Notes under the pieces: generated by a model
The model's database searches: none
Told to the model about the DNA's origin: nothing
The model's input: only the letters and a program-made list of their open reading frames with translations
In this document: in pieces, positions 13,175 through 20,653 of the stretch
Layout: each line of letters begins with the position of its first letter
Position numbering within the stretch: position 1 is the stretch's first letter
Source of the DNA: a virus
Strand: one strand, 5' to 3'
Virus record (IMG/VR): IMGVR_UViG_3300044949_001780
Location: 1 to 26,062 of that record
Length of the DNA stretch: 26,062 nt
Position numbers and translations under genes: made by a program

Positions 13175-15412
13175 TCATGTGACCCATGGGTTGGCGGCCC
13201 CCTGCTTGATGAGAGTGAGAGCCCTTCGGCCCTTGTTGGTCAGCTTCCAGGCGGTTCCTGCCTTGGCGACCAGGCCGCGCTTGCGTAGCCATGTGAGGTT
13301 GTTGCGGATGGTGCTCTCGGAGACGCCGAACAGCTCGGTTACGATCAGAGGCGTCTGGGTCGGCAGTCCGCCTGCCAGGCGAAGCTCCAGGCAGTCGAGG
13401 ATGTCCGTCCGGGCGTTTCCGGTGATCTCGCCTTTTGTCACTTCGAAGCCGTCTTCTGTGAGTCGGTAGGTGAACTCTCGAGACTGGCTGCCCCGGAGCT
13501 TGTGAACCGACCACTCGTTGACGGGCCCGCGTTCACTGACGGTGCGGGTCAGCTGGTGAACGCCTGAGGGGATCTGGTTGATGTTCTGGCTTCCTGCGGC
13601 GGCCTGCAGCCCCTTCCCTGCCGCCTTGCCGCCTGTGGGGTGGTGGAGCCAAAGGAGCGAGCAATGGCGGCCCACAAGGGCTTGCAGGAACCGCAGCAGT
13701 GTTCCGACGGGGCCGATACCGAAATTGATGCCGGCCAGCTCCAGCACCGCCTTAAGGGAATCGATCACCACCAGGGCATAGCCGCCCTGCTCCAGCTCTT
13801 CCTTTAGCTCCATCAGCCCGCGAGGTGAGCAAGACCAGGCGGGCACCTTGTCGCTGCCTTCAGCGGTCCAGATCGTGAACCCGTCGATCACGTCGGGATC
13901 GTCAGCGACGCCTAGATCCTCCAGGTATTCGGCGACCATGGCGCGGGCACCCTCGCCGCCATCGCTGCCGATCCAAAGGATCCGGCCGGTCCGATCGGGA
14001 GTGATCTGCTGATCTAGGAACGGCTGGCCCTTGATGATCGACACACCCATAGCCGCGGCTGCCAGGGTCTTACCGGAGCCACCGGCACCGAAGAGCACGT
14101 GATCCCGACGCCAGAGCAGGAAACCGGTGAGGAGGTCTTCTGCTGGTGAGTCGAGGGGATCGGCGATGGAACGACCGCGCCGTGCGCCGGCATGGCCAAC
14201 CGCAAGGGGCAGCCCCCAGCGTTCCGCCAAGGCGTGCATCAGGCGATCATCGATTGCGTCACCACGAACGCCAAGGTTCCATAGCTCCGCGCGGGCGGCC
14301 TGCTGCTTTGCCCAGGGGTCGCCTGGATCGAGGTGGAGGTCTAGGAGGTGATCCAGGAGGTTCTGGATCTGCTGATCACGGGGCAGCTCCTGCGGCTGCT
14401 GGGGCGTGGCGTCAGGAGTGACTGGCGGCGCCTGGTGGTTGTTGGAGGCGCCGCCTGGGGGCTTTCCCCGCAGATCGTGGCGCTTGATGTCAATGCCGAA
14501 TTGATCGCGAAGGAATGGCCAGGTACTGCCGGGGCTGATCCCGCTGGGGGGGGAGACGAAATAGGCGTCTAGGTCGTTGATCTGGGAGGCGCAGGTTTCG
14601 CGGAGGATGTTGATTGCCTCCTGTTTGCCCAGGTCAACAAGCAGCCGCCGCGCGAGGCCTAGGAGCAGTGGGTACTGTCCCTGCTGTGGCACGAACGGCG
14701 GCACCTGCTGGAGCGCCTCGCGGAACATCCACAACGGCCTAGGGGGAAGGTCGGAGGCGTCCCGTAGGGGAATACCCTCAAACGGTGCAGCTGCGGGCTG
14801 TGGGGCGGGATCCGGGGCAGGTTGAGGAATGGCAGCTAGCCAGGCCTCTATCTCTTCCACGTCGTAGCGATTGGCGGTACTCGAGTGGATAAGCGACTGC
14901 CCCGAGGGTTTTCCGTCGGGGCCGATGTAGAAGGCGCCAGGGAGGCGCATCACCCGCGACGGGTTGCGGTTGACCGGATCGGCGCCGGTAACGGCGATCA
15001 GAGCGGCCTGGATCGGCAGCCAGCGATCAGGGGGGATCGGTTCGGTGAGCACCCAATAGAGGTGGGCGGACTTGCCGCCGGTGGTGATCGAGATGGTCGG
15101 CTCACCCAGCCCGTAGTGCTGCCAAGCGGAGAGCTGCCAAGGAACGGGCCGGTTGTCCCATTCCAGGAAGAAGGCGCGGCAGGCGGTGATCTGAGAGTCG
15201 GTATCGCCGCCGTCGTTGATGACGAGGTAGACGCCGCGGCCGTCCTGCTGCCAGCGGCTGGCGGCGGCAAGGTCATAGGTGCCCTTGCGTGCCTTGATGC
15301 TGTTGGAGTTCTTGCGATGGGGGAAACCGCGAAGGCGAGCGGTTGCGGGATCCTTGCCTAGGAGGGCAAGGAACCGATCCGCCTCGGCCGCATCAATGGG
15401 AGAGGTGCTCAT
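13175..15412 (-). CDS. Primase-helicase replication protein (RepB-type primase + AAA/RecA helicase + winged helix)
   Basis: The 745-aa protein has three parts. Residues about 25-195 look like a RepB/AEP-type primase: YLVINDGGDTDSQITACRA, FLEWDN (82-87), the TTGGKSAHLYWVL segment (110-122) and NPSRVMRLPGAFY (150-162). Residues about 410-640 are a RecA-like helicase domain with Walker A GAGGSGKT (442-449), Walker B ALVVIDS (546-552) and a LLWLHHPTGGKA segment (587-597). The last about 55 residues form a winged helix (VTELFGVSESTIRNNLTWL, 691-709). It would start and unwind at the replication origin and make primers. The start overlaps the ribbon-helix-helix gene stop (ATGA). Similar fused proteins occur in phages and plasmids. 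A dedicated origin in the 320-bp gap downstream is likely but unproven. Confidence 0.8.
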   Translation of the reverse strand: MSTSPIDAAEADRFLALLGKDPATARLRGFPHRKNSNSIKARKGTYDLAAASRWQQDGRGVYLVINDGGDTDSQITACRAFFLEWDNRPVPWQLSAWQHYGLGEPTISITTGGKSAHLYWVLTEPIPPDRWLPIQAALIAVTGADPVNRNPSRVMRLPGAFYIGPDGKPSGQSLIHSSTANRYDVEEIEAWLAAIPQPAPDPAPQPAAAPFEGIPLRDASDLPPRPLWMFREALQQVPPFVPQQGQYPLLLGLARRLLVDLGKQEAINILRETCASQINDLDAYFVSPPSGISPGSTWPFLRDQFGIDIKRHDLRGKPPGGASNNHQAPPVTPDATPQQPQELPRDQQIQNLLDHLLDLHLDPGDPWAKQQAARAELWNLGVRGDAIDDRLMHALAERWGLPLAVGHAGARRGRSIADPLDSPAEDLLTGFLLWRRDHVLFGAGGSGKTLAAAAMGVSIIKGQPFLDQQITPDRTGRILWIGSDGGEGARAMVAEYLEDLGVADDPDVIDGFTIWTAEGSDKVPAWSCSPRGLMELKEELEQGGYALVVIDSLKAVLELAGINFGIGPVGTLLRFLQALVGRHCSLLWLHHPTGGKAAGKGLQAAAGSQNINQIPSGVHQLTRTVSERGPVNEWSVHKLRGSQSREFTYRLTEDGFEVTKGEITGNARTDILDCLELRLAGGLPTQTPLIVTELFGVSESTIRNNLTWLRKRGLVAKAGTAWKLTNKGRRALTLIKQGAANPWVT

Positions 15413-15585
15413 CGGGGCCGCGCCTGCTGATCAGCGGCCTGTTCGGCCTGCATGAAGGCCTCGATGGCGAGGATGATGATTGCGTTGATCGCGAGACCGC
15501 GGGCCGTGCGCTGCTGGCGAAGCCAGGCGAGCTGAGCGGCTGTGGGTCGAATGGAGATCGGATGGCGGCTAGGCGGTGAGGCCAT
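15409..15585 (-). CDS. Ribbon-helix-helix DNA-binding protein (58 aa)
   Basis: The product shows a short beta strand (HPISIRPTAAQLAWL) and two helices (AQLAWLRQQRTARG, LAINAIIILAIEAF), the layout of CopG/Arc-type dimeric repressors. I chose ATG 15585; an earlier GTG-type extension to 15609 adds only eight residues and has no ribosome-binding site. It is the first gene of the minus replication operon, facing a plus-strand operon across about 100 bp, so it could control both promoters. The stop overlaps the primase-helicase start (ATGA). Confidence 0.6.
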   Translation of the reverse strand: MASPPSRHPISIRPTAAQLAWLRQQRTARGLAINAIIILAIEAFMQAEQAADQQARPR

Positions 15586-15681
15586 GGCGGGCTGCAGTGG
15601 CTCCGCCAATGTAGCCGCAGAGGTTCTGATCTGCTACGGTGAGCAGGAAGCGCCGCCGAGGCGCCTGCCCCCTGTCACACC
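15586..15681. promoter_or_regulatory. Divergent promoter region between the two operons
   Basis: This 96-bp gap separates the minus replication operon from the plus pentapeptide genes, so it must hold start sites for both. On the plus strand TGCTACGGT (15632-15640) looks like an extended -10, without a good -35. On the minus strand TACATT (15613-15608) is a possible -10. Both are weak by eye; the divergent layout is the stronger evidence. Confidence 0.35.
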
Positions 15682-16152
15682 ATGGACTCGGTTCATCTAC
15701 CGGCCATCCTGGCCAGTCATGCCAAGTGGCTGGCTAATGAGGATGGAGGCGAGCGCGCCAACCTGCGCAACGCCGACCTGACCGACGCCAAGCTGATCGA
15801 CGCCAACCTGTTCGGAGCCGACCTGACCGGAGCCGACCTGACCGGCGCCGACCTGACCGACGCCAAGCTAATCGGCGCCGACCTGACCGACGCCAAGCTG
15901 ATTGACGCCAACCTGTTCGGAGCCGACCTGACCGGAGCCGACCTGACCGGCGCCGACCTGTTCGGCGCCAAGCTGATCGGCGCCAAGCTGTTCGGCGCCA
16001 AGCTGATCGGCGCCAAGCTGATCGGCGCCAACCTGACCGGCGCCGACCTGTTCGGCGCCAAGCTGTTCGGCGCCAACCTGAGCGGCGTCAACCTGACAGG
16101 CGCCAACCTGGCCGGCGCGGTCGGCCTGTCGCCAGATGTCAAGCCAGCTTGA
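15682..16152 (+). CDS. Pentapeptide-repeat protein A (156 aa)
   Basis: Residues about 25-146 consist of tandem A(D/N/K)LxG-type pentapeptides (for example ADLTGADLTGADLTDAKL), which build a right-handed quadrilateral beta-helix. The N-terminal segment ([19 protein letters not shown]) is a typical start for such proteins in cyanobacteria and phages, and the C-terminus [12 protein letters not shown] may cap the helix. Members of the family such as Qnr and MfpA mimic DNA and bind gyrase; this role is possible here but not shown. The leader CTGTCACACCATG is also found before the next gene. The two genes are clearly paralogues in tandem. A 15-bp DNA period underlies the repeats. Confidence 0.9.
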   Translation: MDSVHLPAILASHAKWLANEDGGERANLRNADLTDAKLIDANLFGADLTGADLTGADLTDAKLIGADLTDAKLIDANLFGADLTGADLTGADLFGAKLIGAKLFGAKLIGAKLIGANLTGADLFGAKLFGANLSGVNLTGANLAGAVGLSPDVKPA

Positions 16153-16171
16153 GCCCCCTTTCTGTCACACC

Positions 16172-16486
16172 ATGAACTCGATTGATCTATTGGCCGTCCT
16201 TGCTAGCCATGCCAAGTGGCTGGCTAGTGAGGATGGCGGCGAGCGCGCCAACCTGATTGGCGCCGACCTGTTCGGCGCCAACCTGTTCGGCGCCAACCTG
16301 TTCGGCGCCAACCTGGCCGGCGCCAACCTGGCCGGCGTCAACTTGCGCAACGCCGACCTGGCCAGCGCCGACCTGTTCGGCGCCAAGCTGTTCCGCGCCA
16401 ACCTGAGCCGCGCCGACCTGAGCGGCGCCAACTTGACCGGCGCGGTCGGCCTGTCGCCGGATGTCAAGCCGACCCAATCTGCATAA
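16172..16486 (+). CDS. Pentapeptide-repeat protein B (104 aa)
   Basis: This is a shorter paralogue of the preceding gene. It starts [20 protein letters not shown] and shares the DGGERANL stretch, the pentapeptides ([18 protein letters not shown]), and the C-terminal [11 protein letters not shown] chose ATG 16172 because the CTGTCACACC leader before it is the same as before gene A; an upstream in-frame extension to 16136 lies over the end of gene A. There are fewer coils than in A, so copy number of repeats has changed between them. Function is likely the same type of protein-protein or DNA-mimic role; target unknown. Confidence 0.88.
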   Translation: MNSIDLLAVLASHAKWLASEDGGERANLIGADLFGANLFGANLFGANLAGANLAGVNLRNADLASADLFGAKLFRANLSRADLSGANLTGAVGLSPDVKPTQSA

Positions 16487-16522
16487 GTCCCTTGCCACTG
16501 CCACTTCTTCACACCCCCACCC

Positions 16523-17278
16523 ATGTCATTGCCACAAGAGACGATTGCCTGGCTGCACCAGGCGGCCCGATTAGAGCAGGCCGGAGCGCTGGCGGACCTT
16601 GACGCCATCGCGCGGCTGGATGCGCTGGAGGCGCGCGTAGCGCTGCTAGAGCCTGCCGAGGCAGACGAGCCCGACGACGAAGCGCAGACCTTGCACACCG
16701 ATGCCCTGCGCATCGTCGATACCACCTTGGCGCTGCTGGGAGTGATTCCGGAGATCCGGGGCACCCTCCGCCGGGCGATCCTTGAGCCGATGGAGCCCGC
16801 AGCCGCCGCGGCCCCGGTGGCCACGGATGACGAGCTGACGCAGGTCTGCGATACTTACCACCTATGGCGAGATTCCCGCCGCGCCATCTACAACCTGGGC
16901 CGCCAGCACGGCACTCCGCCGTCGGTGGTGGTGGCGCTGCAGAAGGCTGAAGCGGCACTGGCTAGGGCGGGCCGATCAGGTAGCAGTCAAGCTCTCGACG
17001 CCCTTCCGGCGGTCTGTGCCGCCCTTCTGCTGCTAGACAAGCCAGCCCCTGCAGCCGCTGTGGAGCCGATCGAACCGGAGGCGCAGCCGGCAGAGGATGC
17101 GGCGCCTGCTGGGGGGCTGGTGGAGAAGATCGGCTTTACAGCCGGCTGCGGAAACGGAACCTCCCGCGCCGTGATCCTGGAGGTAGCGGCATGGCTGGAT
17201 CGCCGCGGCCACTTTGGCTGTTCGCTATGGCTGCGCGAGCAGTGCCTCATCAGCCAGGAGGGCCAGGCCAATGGCTGA
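16523..17278 (+). CDS. Conserved protein of unknown function (251 aa)
   Basis: The product is Ala/Leu/Glu-rich and mostly helical. The first about 70 residues look like a coiled coil ([15 protein letters not shown]). A middle part ([18 protein letters not shown], then [14 protein letters not shown]) and a C-terminal part ([19 protein letters not shown] then CSLWLREQC) are separated by Pro/Ala-rich linkers. The C-terminal segment is of a type I recall in cyanobacterial hypothetical proteins. Start ATG follows a 36-bp gap after pentapeptide gene B. The 3' end carries an AGGAGG that serves the next gene, with an 8-nt overlap. Confidence 0.6.
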   Translation: MSLPQETIAWLHQAARLEQAGALADLDAIARLDALEARVALLEPAEADEPDDEAQTLHTDALRIVDTTLALLGVIPEIRGTLRRAILEPMEPAAAAAPVATDDELTQVCDTYHLWRDSRRAIYNLGRQHGTPPSVVVALQKAEAALARAGRSGSSQALDALPAVCAALLLLDKPAPAAAVEPIEPEAQPAEDAAPAGGLVEKIGFTAGCGNGTSRAVILEVAAWLDRRGHFGCSLWLREQCLISQEGQANG

Positions 17279-17495
17279 ACCCTTCTCCCCCGGTGCGCAG
17301 CCAGCACAGCCCATCCAAGCGCTTGATCCCAACCGGCTGTGGGTTGCGATGCACCAAGCCCAGGAGCGCGAGCTCGCCGATAACCACTTGGCCGATCATG
17401 CCGAGGTCTACAGCGCCATGATCCGCGCCGTAGCCGACTGGCTAGACGACGATAAAGACGCTGCCGGCAGGCTGCGCGTGGAAGCCGACCGATGA
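17271..17495 (+). CDS. Small protein of unknown function (74 aa)
   Basis: The product begins [18 protein letters not shown] and then forms a charged helix (RLWVAMHQAQERELADNH) and a second acidic/basic helix (DWLDDDKDAAGRLRVEADR). ATG 17271 is supported by AGGAGG 9 nt upstream, inside the end of the previous gene. It overlaps the next tiny gene by ATGA. No known family recognised; likely soluble and helical. Confidence 0.6.
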   Translation: MAEPFSPGAQPAQPIQALDPNRLWVAMHQAQERELADNHLADHAEVYSAMIRAVADWLDDDKDAAGRLRVEADR

Positions 17496-17566
17496 CCGAG
17501 CTCCTCGCCATCGCCGCCGAACTGGAGGGCGGCGCCAACTCAACCACGCCACAGGAGGCACAATGA
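17492..17566 (+). CDS. Tiny coupled ORF (24 aa)
   Basis: The ORF (MTELLAIAAELEGGANST..) starts in an ATGA overlap with the preceding gene and ends in another ATGA overlap with the next one. Its coding sequence carries the AGGAGG that serves the following start. It is probably either a coupling peptide or a very short protein. No function is claimed. Confidence 0.35.
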   Translation: MTELLAIAAELEGGANSTTPQEAQ

Positions 17567-18288
17567 GCACCGACTTCCGCGCCCTGTGCGCTGAGCTGCT
17601 GCAGCCCCTGGTCGAATACGACGACAACGACAACAACCCGTTTCACAAGCACCACGAATTGATCAGGCGCGCCGAGACCGCCCTGGATCAGCCCCCAGCC
17701 GCCGGACCGACCGCGGCCGACTTCCACGCCTGGTGGCGTGAACGGGCCCACGCGGGCACGGCGCCATCGCCCTACCTGGAGCAGACCGCCATGGCTTGGG
17801 CTGCGTTCTGCCTCGATCGCTGGGGCCGCCCTGCTGTGGTGCCGGTGCCGGTGAGTGAGCGCCTGCCGCCTGCCCTGCCGCCTGCCCTGGTGGCGGAGCT
17901 TGACGTCCAGGCCGCCGGGCTGATCCAGCGCGCTAACGCTGCCTTGGCTCAGCTGAAGTTCCAGCGGTCGGTGCGCCTGGATGAAGGCCGCGTCCAGCGT
18001 GGCAACGGAAGCGGCGGCCCCAGCGCCCCCAAGCCTGCGCTCGTGCCCCAGGGGATCAGCTCCCCTCGATCCGATGGCAGCTCCCCTCGATCCGATGGCA
18101 GCTCCCCTCGATCCGTGACGCCAGCCCCCCTCGATCGCTGTCCCGGCGAGGGCCATTGGGAGGGGGATGAGTTTCAGTGGATGGATGGCTGCGACGACTG
18201 CCGCCGCCGCACCGCAACCGAGGGGCCGGTAACCGTCAGGCCGCCGCAGATCATCATCTTCGAATGTCCCTACCGAATCGAACCATGA
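17563..18288 (+). CDS. Conserved protein of unknown function with SSPRSDG repeats (241 aa)
   Basis: The N-terminal half (MSTDFRALCAELLQPLVEY, later DFHAWWRERA) is helical and resembles short N-termini I recall in cyanobacterial phage proteins. A central AELDVQAAGLIQRANAAL helix follows a Pro-rich stretch. Residues about 165-186 repeat SSPRSDG three times, coded by 21-bp direct repeats. The C-terminal part has two cysteines close together (GCDDCRRRT) and ends IIIFECPYRIEP. AGGAGG lies 4 nt before the ATG. It overlaps the next gene by ATGA. I do not recognise a function; the cysteines suggest a possible metal site. Confidence 0.55.
   Translation: MSTDFRALCAELLQPLVEYDDNDNNPFHKHHELIRRAETALDQPPAAGPTAADFHAWWRERAHAGTAPSPYLEQTAMAWAAFCLDRWGRPAVVPVPVSERLPPALPPALVAELDVQAAGLIQRANAALAQLKFQRSVRLDEGRVQRGNGSGGPSAPKPALVPQGISSPRSDGSSPRSDGSSPRSVTPAPLDRCPGEGHWEGDEFQWMDGCDDCRRRTATEGPVTVRPPQIIIFECPYRIEP
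18058..18117 (+). repeat. 21-bp direct repeats (two full and one partial copy)
   Basis: The unit AGCTCCCCTCGATCCGATGG plus C repeats at 18058 and 18079, with a third copy from 18100 that is identical up to CGATCCG and then diverges. The period keeps frame and codes for SSPRSDG. A recent slippage expansion is likely. Confidence 0.8.
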
Positions 18289-18533
18289 TGCCTGATTCTA
18301 TCTGCTGGGCAGCGCTATCCTATACGGTAGTGCTATTCACTATCCTGCTCATTGTTATATGGTTATCGGCTTGTTGGGTTTCGGCTAACGCATGGCGTGC
18401 CGTATGGCGTGCACCGCATCCCGCCCGTCGTGGCAGCAACCCACCAGCCCCCGCCCGCAAACCAGCCCCTCCGCTGGGGCCACCTGCCAAATCACAGCCC
18501 CACGGTGGGCGGTTACAAGGCCCCTGGCTGTGA
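18285..18533 (+). CDS. Small single-pass membrane protein with Pro-rich tail (82 aa)
   Basis: The product starts MMPDSICWAALSYTVV and has one strong hydrophobic helix to about residue 31 (LSYTVVLFTILLIVIWLSA). The rest is basic and Pro-rich (PARRGSNPPAPARKPAPP) and would face the cytoplasm or periplasm. The start ATG overlaps the previous stop (ATGA), and the stop overlaps the next ATG (TGATG). It could be a holin- or spanin-like protein or an unrelated membrane adaptor; there is no neighbouring lysin to support lysis. This stretch is more AT-rich than its surroundings. Confidence 0.5.
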   Translation: MMPDSICWAALSYTVVLFTILLIVIWLSACWVSANAWRAVWRAPHPARRGSNPPAPARKPAPPLGPPAKSQPHGGRLQGPWL

Positions 18534-18979
18534 TGGCGCCCGATGACCAGCCGCCGCCGCGGCCATCCCATGACGCTGTGGCGGCTGCGCTGCTGCGCGT
18601 CGCGGGGGGAGAGGCGTTCCTGGCTGATCTGCTGCCAGACGAGACCGACCACGGACTGCAGCGCCTCTCCACCGTCAGCGGCTGGCAGCTGGCGATCTGG
18701 TGGCAGCGTGGCGCCATGGGGCCCCTCCATGCCGCGACGGATCCCGAAGGGTTGCAGTGGTGCTACGGCTGCGGCAGGTGGCCTGATTGGGATGCGGGGC
18801 CTGACGCGGTGGTGTTGGATCCGATCCGGCACCTGTTGACCGACGACCAGCGGGACCAGCTCCGTGAGGTGCTGCTGGCAGCTGTGTGCTGGCCCCCCCC
18901 TCCGCCGCTGCCTGTGCCGCCGGTGGCACCACTGCCGGCTTGGACTGATGACGAACTACTCAACCTGATTCCTTCCTGA
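18533..18979 (+). CDS. Conserved protein of unknown function with WCYGCGRW motif (148 aa)
   Basis: The product begins MAPDDQPPPRPSHDAVAAAL and contains a helical segment (LLRVAGGEAFLADLLPDE), a conserved stretch (VSGWQLAIWWQRGAMGPLH), and a CxxC in WCYGCGRWPDWDA that could bind a metal or nucleotide ring. The C-terminus is Pro-rich then acidic (PAWTDDELLNLIPS). ATG at 18533 overlaps the preceding stop by one base. The gene ends 2 nt before the dCTP deaminase start, so it is in the same operon. Function is unknown. Confidence 0.55.
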   Translation: MAPDDQPPPRPSHDAVAAALLRVAGGEAFLADLLPDETDHGLQRLSTVSGWQLAIWWQRGAMGPLHAATDPEGLQWCYGCGRWPDWDAGPDAVVLDPIRHLLTDDQRDQLREVLLAAVCWPPPPPLPVPPVAPLPAWTDDELLNLIPS

Positions 18980-18981
18980 TC

Positions 18982-19494
18982 ATGCGACTCCCAGACCATG
19001 AGATCCGCCGGCTGTGTGAGGCTGGCATGATTGCACCATTTGAACCGGCATTGATCAATCCTGCTTCGCTTGATGTGAGGCTAGGGGATAGCCTGCTGAT
19101 CGAATCGGCAGAGTCTCCAGAGATGGTGCCGTATCCATTGGCAGACCACAGCAGGGAACGCCCGTATCTGCTGGTGCCGGGGCAGTTCGTGCTAGCTCAG
19201 ACGGTGGAGACGTTCAACATACCGGATGATATATCGGCTCAGTTCATGCTGAAGAGTAGCCGAGCACGCGAGGGGTTGCAGCATCTAATGGCTGGCTACT
19301 GTGATCCAGGATGGCATGGTTCAGTATTGACGCTGGAGCTGGAGAATGTGCGTCAGCTTCATCCTGTGAGGCTATGGCCTGGGATGAAGATAGGTCAGAT
19401 CGTGTTTACCAGAATGGAATCAGCGCCAGAGCGATCGTATGCCGTGACTGGCAGGTATAACGGCGACGCCACCGTTCAGGGTTCGAAGGGCTGA
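18982..19494 (+). CDS. dcd: dCTP deaminase
   Basis: The 170-aa enzyme deaminates dCTP to dUTP; some members also split dUTP to dUMP. Family motifs are in order: LINPASLDVRLG (24-35), FMLKSSRAREGL (88-99), AGYCDPGWHGS (104-114), TLELEN with catalytic Glu119, GMKIGQIVF (134-142) and the C-terminal QGSKG (166-170). The SSRAR segment and the Glu fit a dCTP deaminase rather than a plain dUTPase. In a phage, the enzyme would feed dTMP synthesis or change nucleotide pools during DNA replication. Length is normal for the family. It is 2 nt after the previous gene and 3 nt before the next, so it is co-transcribed. Confidence 0.85.
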   Translation: MRLPDHEIRRLCEAGMIAPFEPALINPASLDVRLGDSLLIESAESPEMVPYPLADHSRERPYLLVPGQFVLAQTVETFNIPDDISAQFMLKSSRAREGLQHLMAGYCDPGWHGSVLTLELENVRQLHPVRLWPGMKIGQIVFTRMESAPERSYAVTGRYNGDATVQGSKG

Positions 19495-19497
19495 GCG

Positions 19498-19902
19498 ATG
19501 GCTGGAATTGCTGGCTGGCTGCCCTGCCCATCGTGCGGGGCGGATGGGCAGTCTGAGGTGGTGCTATCGCGCCGTGTGAAGGCCCGGTCTATGGGCTCTG
19601 TGAATTTGTCCATTGTGCGCCGTCATCGTTGCATCTGTGGCCATCGATGGTGGACTCAGCAAATGTCGCCTATGGTAATACCTTCAACACGTGTGCGATG
19701 GTCAAACCATACGGTTGGCTTGGCTCCGCTTGATTGGCGCATACGTTGCATTGATACGGGGCAAATATGGTCAAATTGCAGATCAGCGGCTGTGGATTTA
19801 AATGTTCACCGAAGTACGATCGGGAGATCAATTCGTTCGGGTAGGCCGGTGCCATCGCTAGGCCTACGTTTTGAGCGGTTGCCGCGGGTATTGGCGCCAT
19901 GA
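19498..19902 (+). CDS. Zinc-ribbon plus NUMOD1-like DNA-binding protein (134 aa)
   Basis: The N-terminal part has CPSCG (10-14) and later CICGHRWW (about 45-52), a zinc ribbon-type pair. The C-terminal about 53 residues (DWRIRCIDTGQIWSNCRSAA, then LNVHRSTIGRSI and GLRFERL) match the NUMOD1 modular DNA-binding pattern of intron- and phage-encoded homing endonucleases. The next gene carries the same C-terminal domain. No nuclease motif such as GIY-YIG or HNH is visible, so this could be a free DNA-binding protein or a decayed homing element. The second half of the gene is more AT-rich than the next gene. The stop overlaps the next start by 4 nt. Confidence 0.6.
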   Translation: MAGIAGWLPCPSCGADGQSEVVLSRRVKARSMGSVNLSIVRRHRCICGHRWWTQQMSPMVIPSTRVRWSNHTVGLAPLDWRIRCIDTGQIWSNCRSAAVDLNVHRSTIGRSIRSGRPVPSLGLRFERLPRVLAP

Positions 19903-20525
19903 ACAGCCCCCGATGGTCAGCCGCTGAGCTGACGTATCTGCACCAGCTGGCAGGAGAGCATCCGTTCCCGGCATTGCTTAAGCGCATGAAGATGCGAGCG
20001 CTGATCGAGGGATGGCCGGTTCGGTCCAGAAAGGCAATTGCCAATCGCCTGGCCCATTCCAACGAGCGCTGCCGCGCTCGCGTGGGCGGCTGTACGACCA
20101 CCTACGGCGCCGCCGAAATCCTTGGGGTATCGGGGCACCGCGTAAGAGCCTGGCTGCGGGATCCGGCGATCCTGGCGATCCTGGCCCCGCGGGTCTTTAC
20201 CAGCATCCGGTACATCGATCGGCGGGGCTGGCGCCGGCTGGCGCGGGAACGGCCGGAGGTGTTCGGCGGCATCCCCGCGGATCGGCTGTTCCTGCTACTG
20301 GAGGATCGAGAGATGGCCGATGGGATCGCCGCGGCCCACCCCTGCGGGCGGGCTGATTGGCGGGTCCGGTGCGTGGAGACGGGGCAGGTCTGGGCCAGCT
20401 GCAAGGAGGCCGGCGCAGCGCTGAACGTGCATTCATCGACGATCTCGAAGGCGCTGCGCGAGGGCCGGGCGGTGCCTGCTGTGGGGCTGCGATTCGAGCG
20501 GCTGCAGCAGCAGGGGAAGGGTTGA
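19899..20525 (+). CDS. SANT/HTH plus NUMOD1-like DNA-binding protein (208 aa)
   Basis: The N-terminus (RWSAAELTYLHQLAGEHPF, then RSRKAIANRLAHSNE) resembles a SANT/Myb-like helical DNA-binding domain. The middle (TTYGAAEILGVSGHRVRAWL, about 66-86) is a MerR/excisionase-like helix-turn-helix. The last about 50 residues (DWRVRCVETGQVWASCKEAG, LNVHSSTISKAL, GLRFERL) repeat the NUMOD1-like domain of the gene before. Three DNA-binding units in one small protein suggest a regulator or a piece of a homing endonuclease system; no nuclease residues are seen. It is the last plus gene before the minus cassette. Confidence 0.6.
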   Translation: MNSPRWSAAELTYLHQLAGEHPFPALLKRMKMRALIEGWPVRSRKAIANRLAHSNERCRARVGGCTTTYGAAEILGVSGHRVRAWLRDPAILAILAPRVFTSIRYIDRRGWRRLARERPEVFGGIPADRLFLLLEDREMADGIAAAHPCGRADWRVRCVETGQVWASCKEAGAALNVHSSTISKALREGRAVPAVGLRFERLQQQGKG

Positions 20526-20653
20526 GCCTGGCCGGTAGCTGCAGCGGCTGGCCCCCCGGCTAGATGCTGCAGCGGCCCCATGGAGGGGCAGGCTAGGCCC
20601 GATCCCATGGTGCCATGAAGAAGCCCCAGCGGTTGGCCGGGGCGGGGGGGGAA
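20526..20653. other. Convergent intergenic region with hairpin
   Basis: The plus operon and the minus cassette meet here. Besides the hairpin at 20623-20643, a CTGCAGCGGC stretch occurs twice (20543 and 20571). No coding frame is convincing. Confidence 0.5.
20617..20643 (-). terminator. Hairpin terminator after the last minus-cassette gene
   Basis: GCCCCAGC (20623-20630) pairs with GGCCGGGGC-side bases to 20643, giving an 8-position stem with one mismatch and a 5-nt loop. On the minus strand it is followed by CTTCTT (20622-20617). It is downstream of the gene ending at 20654 and is one member of a repeated hairpin family. Confidence 0.6.

Noticed and set aside
12657-13469. Plus-strand frame of 270 aa across the repeat region
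   Set aside because: It runs antisense to two convincing genes and through the poly-G and motif array. No protein-like segments.
15760-16110. Tandem 15-bp repeats considered as a CRISPR or satellite array
   Set aside because: They are the coding DNA of pentapeptides, continuous and in frame, with no spacers.
16165-16824. Minus-strand frame of 219 aa opposite the pentapeptide and next genes
   Set aside because: Periodic Leu/Ala/Pro sequence is only the reverse reading of the pentapeptide DNA repeat.
16987-18156. Long minus-strand frame of 389 aa
   Set aside because: It lies opposite three coupled plus genes with good starts and ribosome-binding sites, and its product is low-complexity Arg/Ala/Gly sequence. 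It is a GC-driven shadow.
19670-20101. Minus-strand frame of 143 aa
   Set aside because: Opposite two coupled NUMOD1-like genes; sequence has no recognisable pattern.
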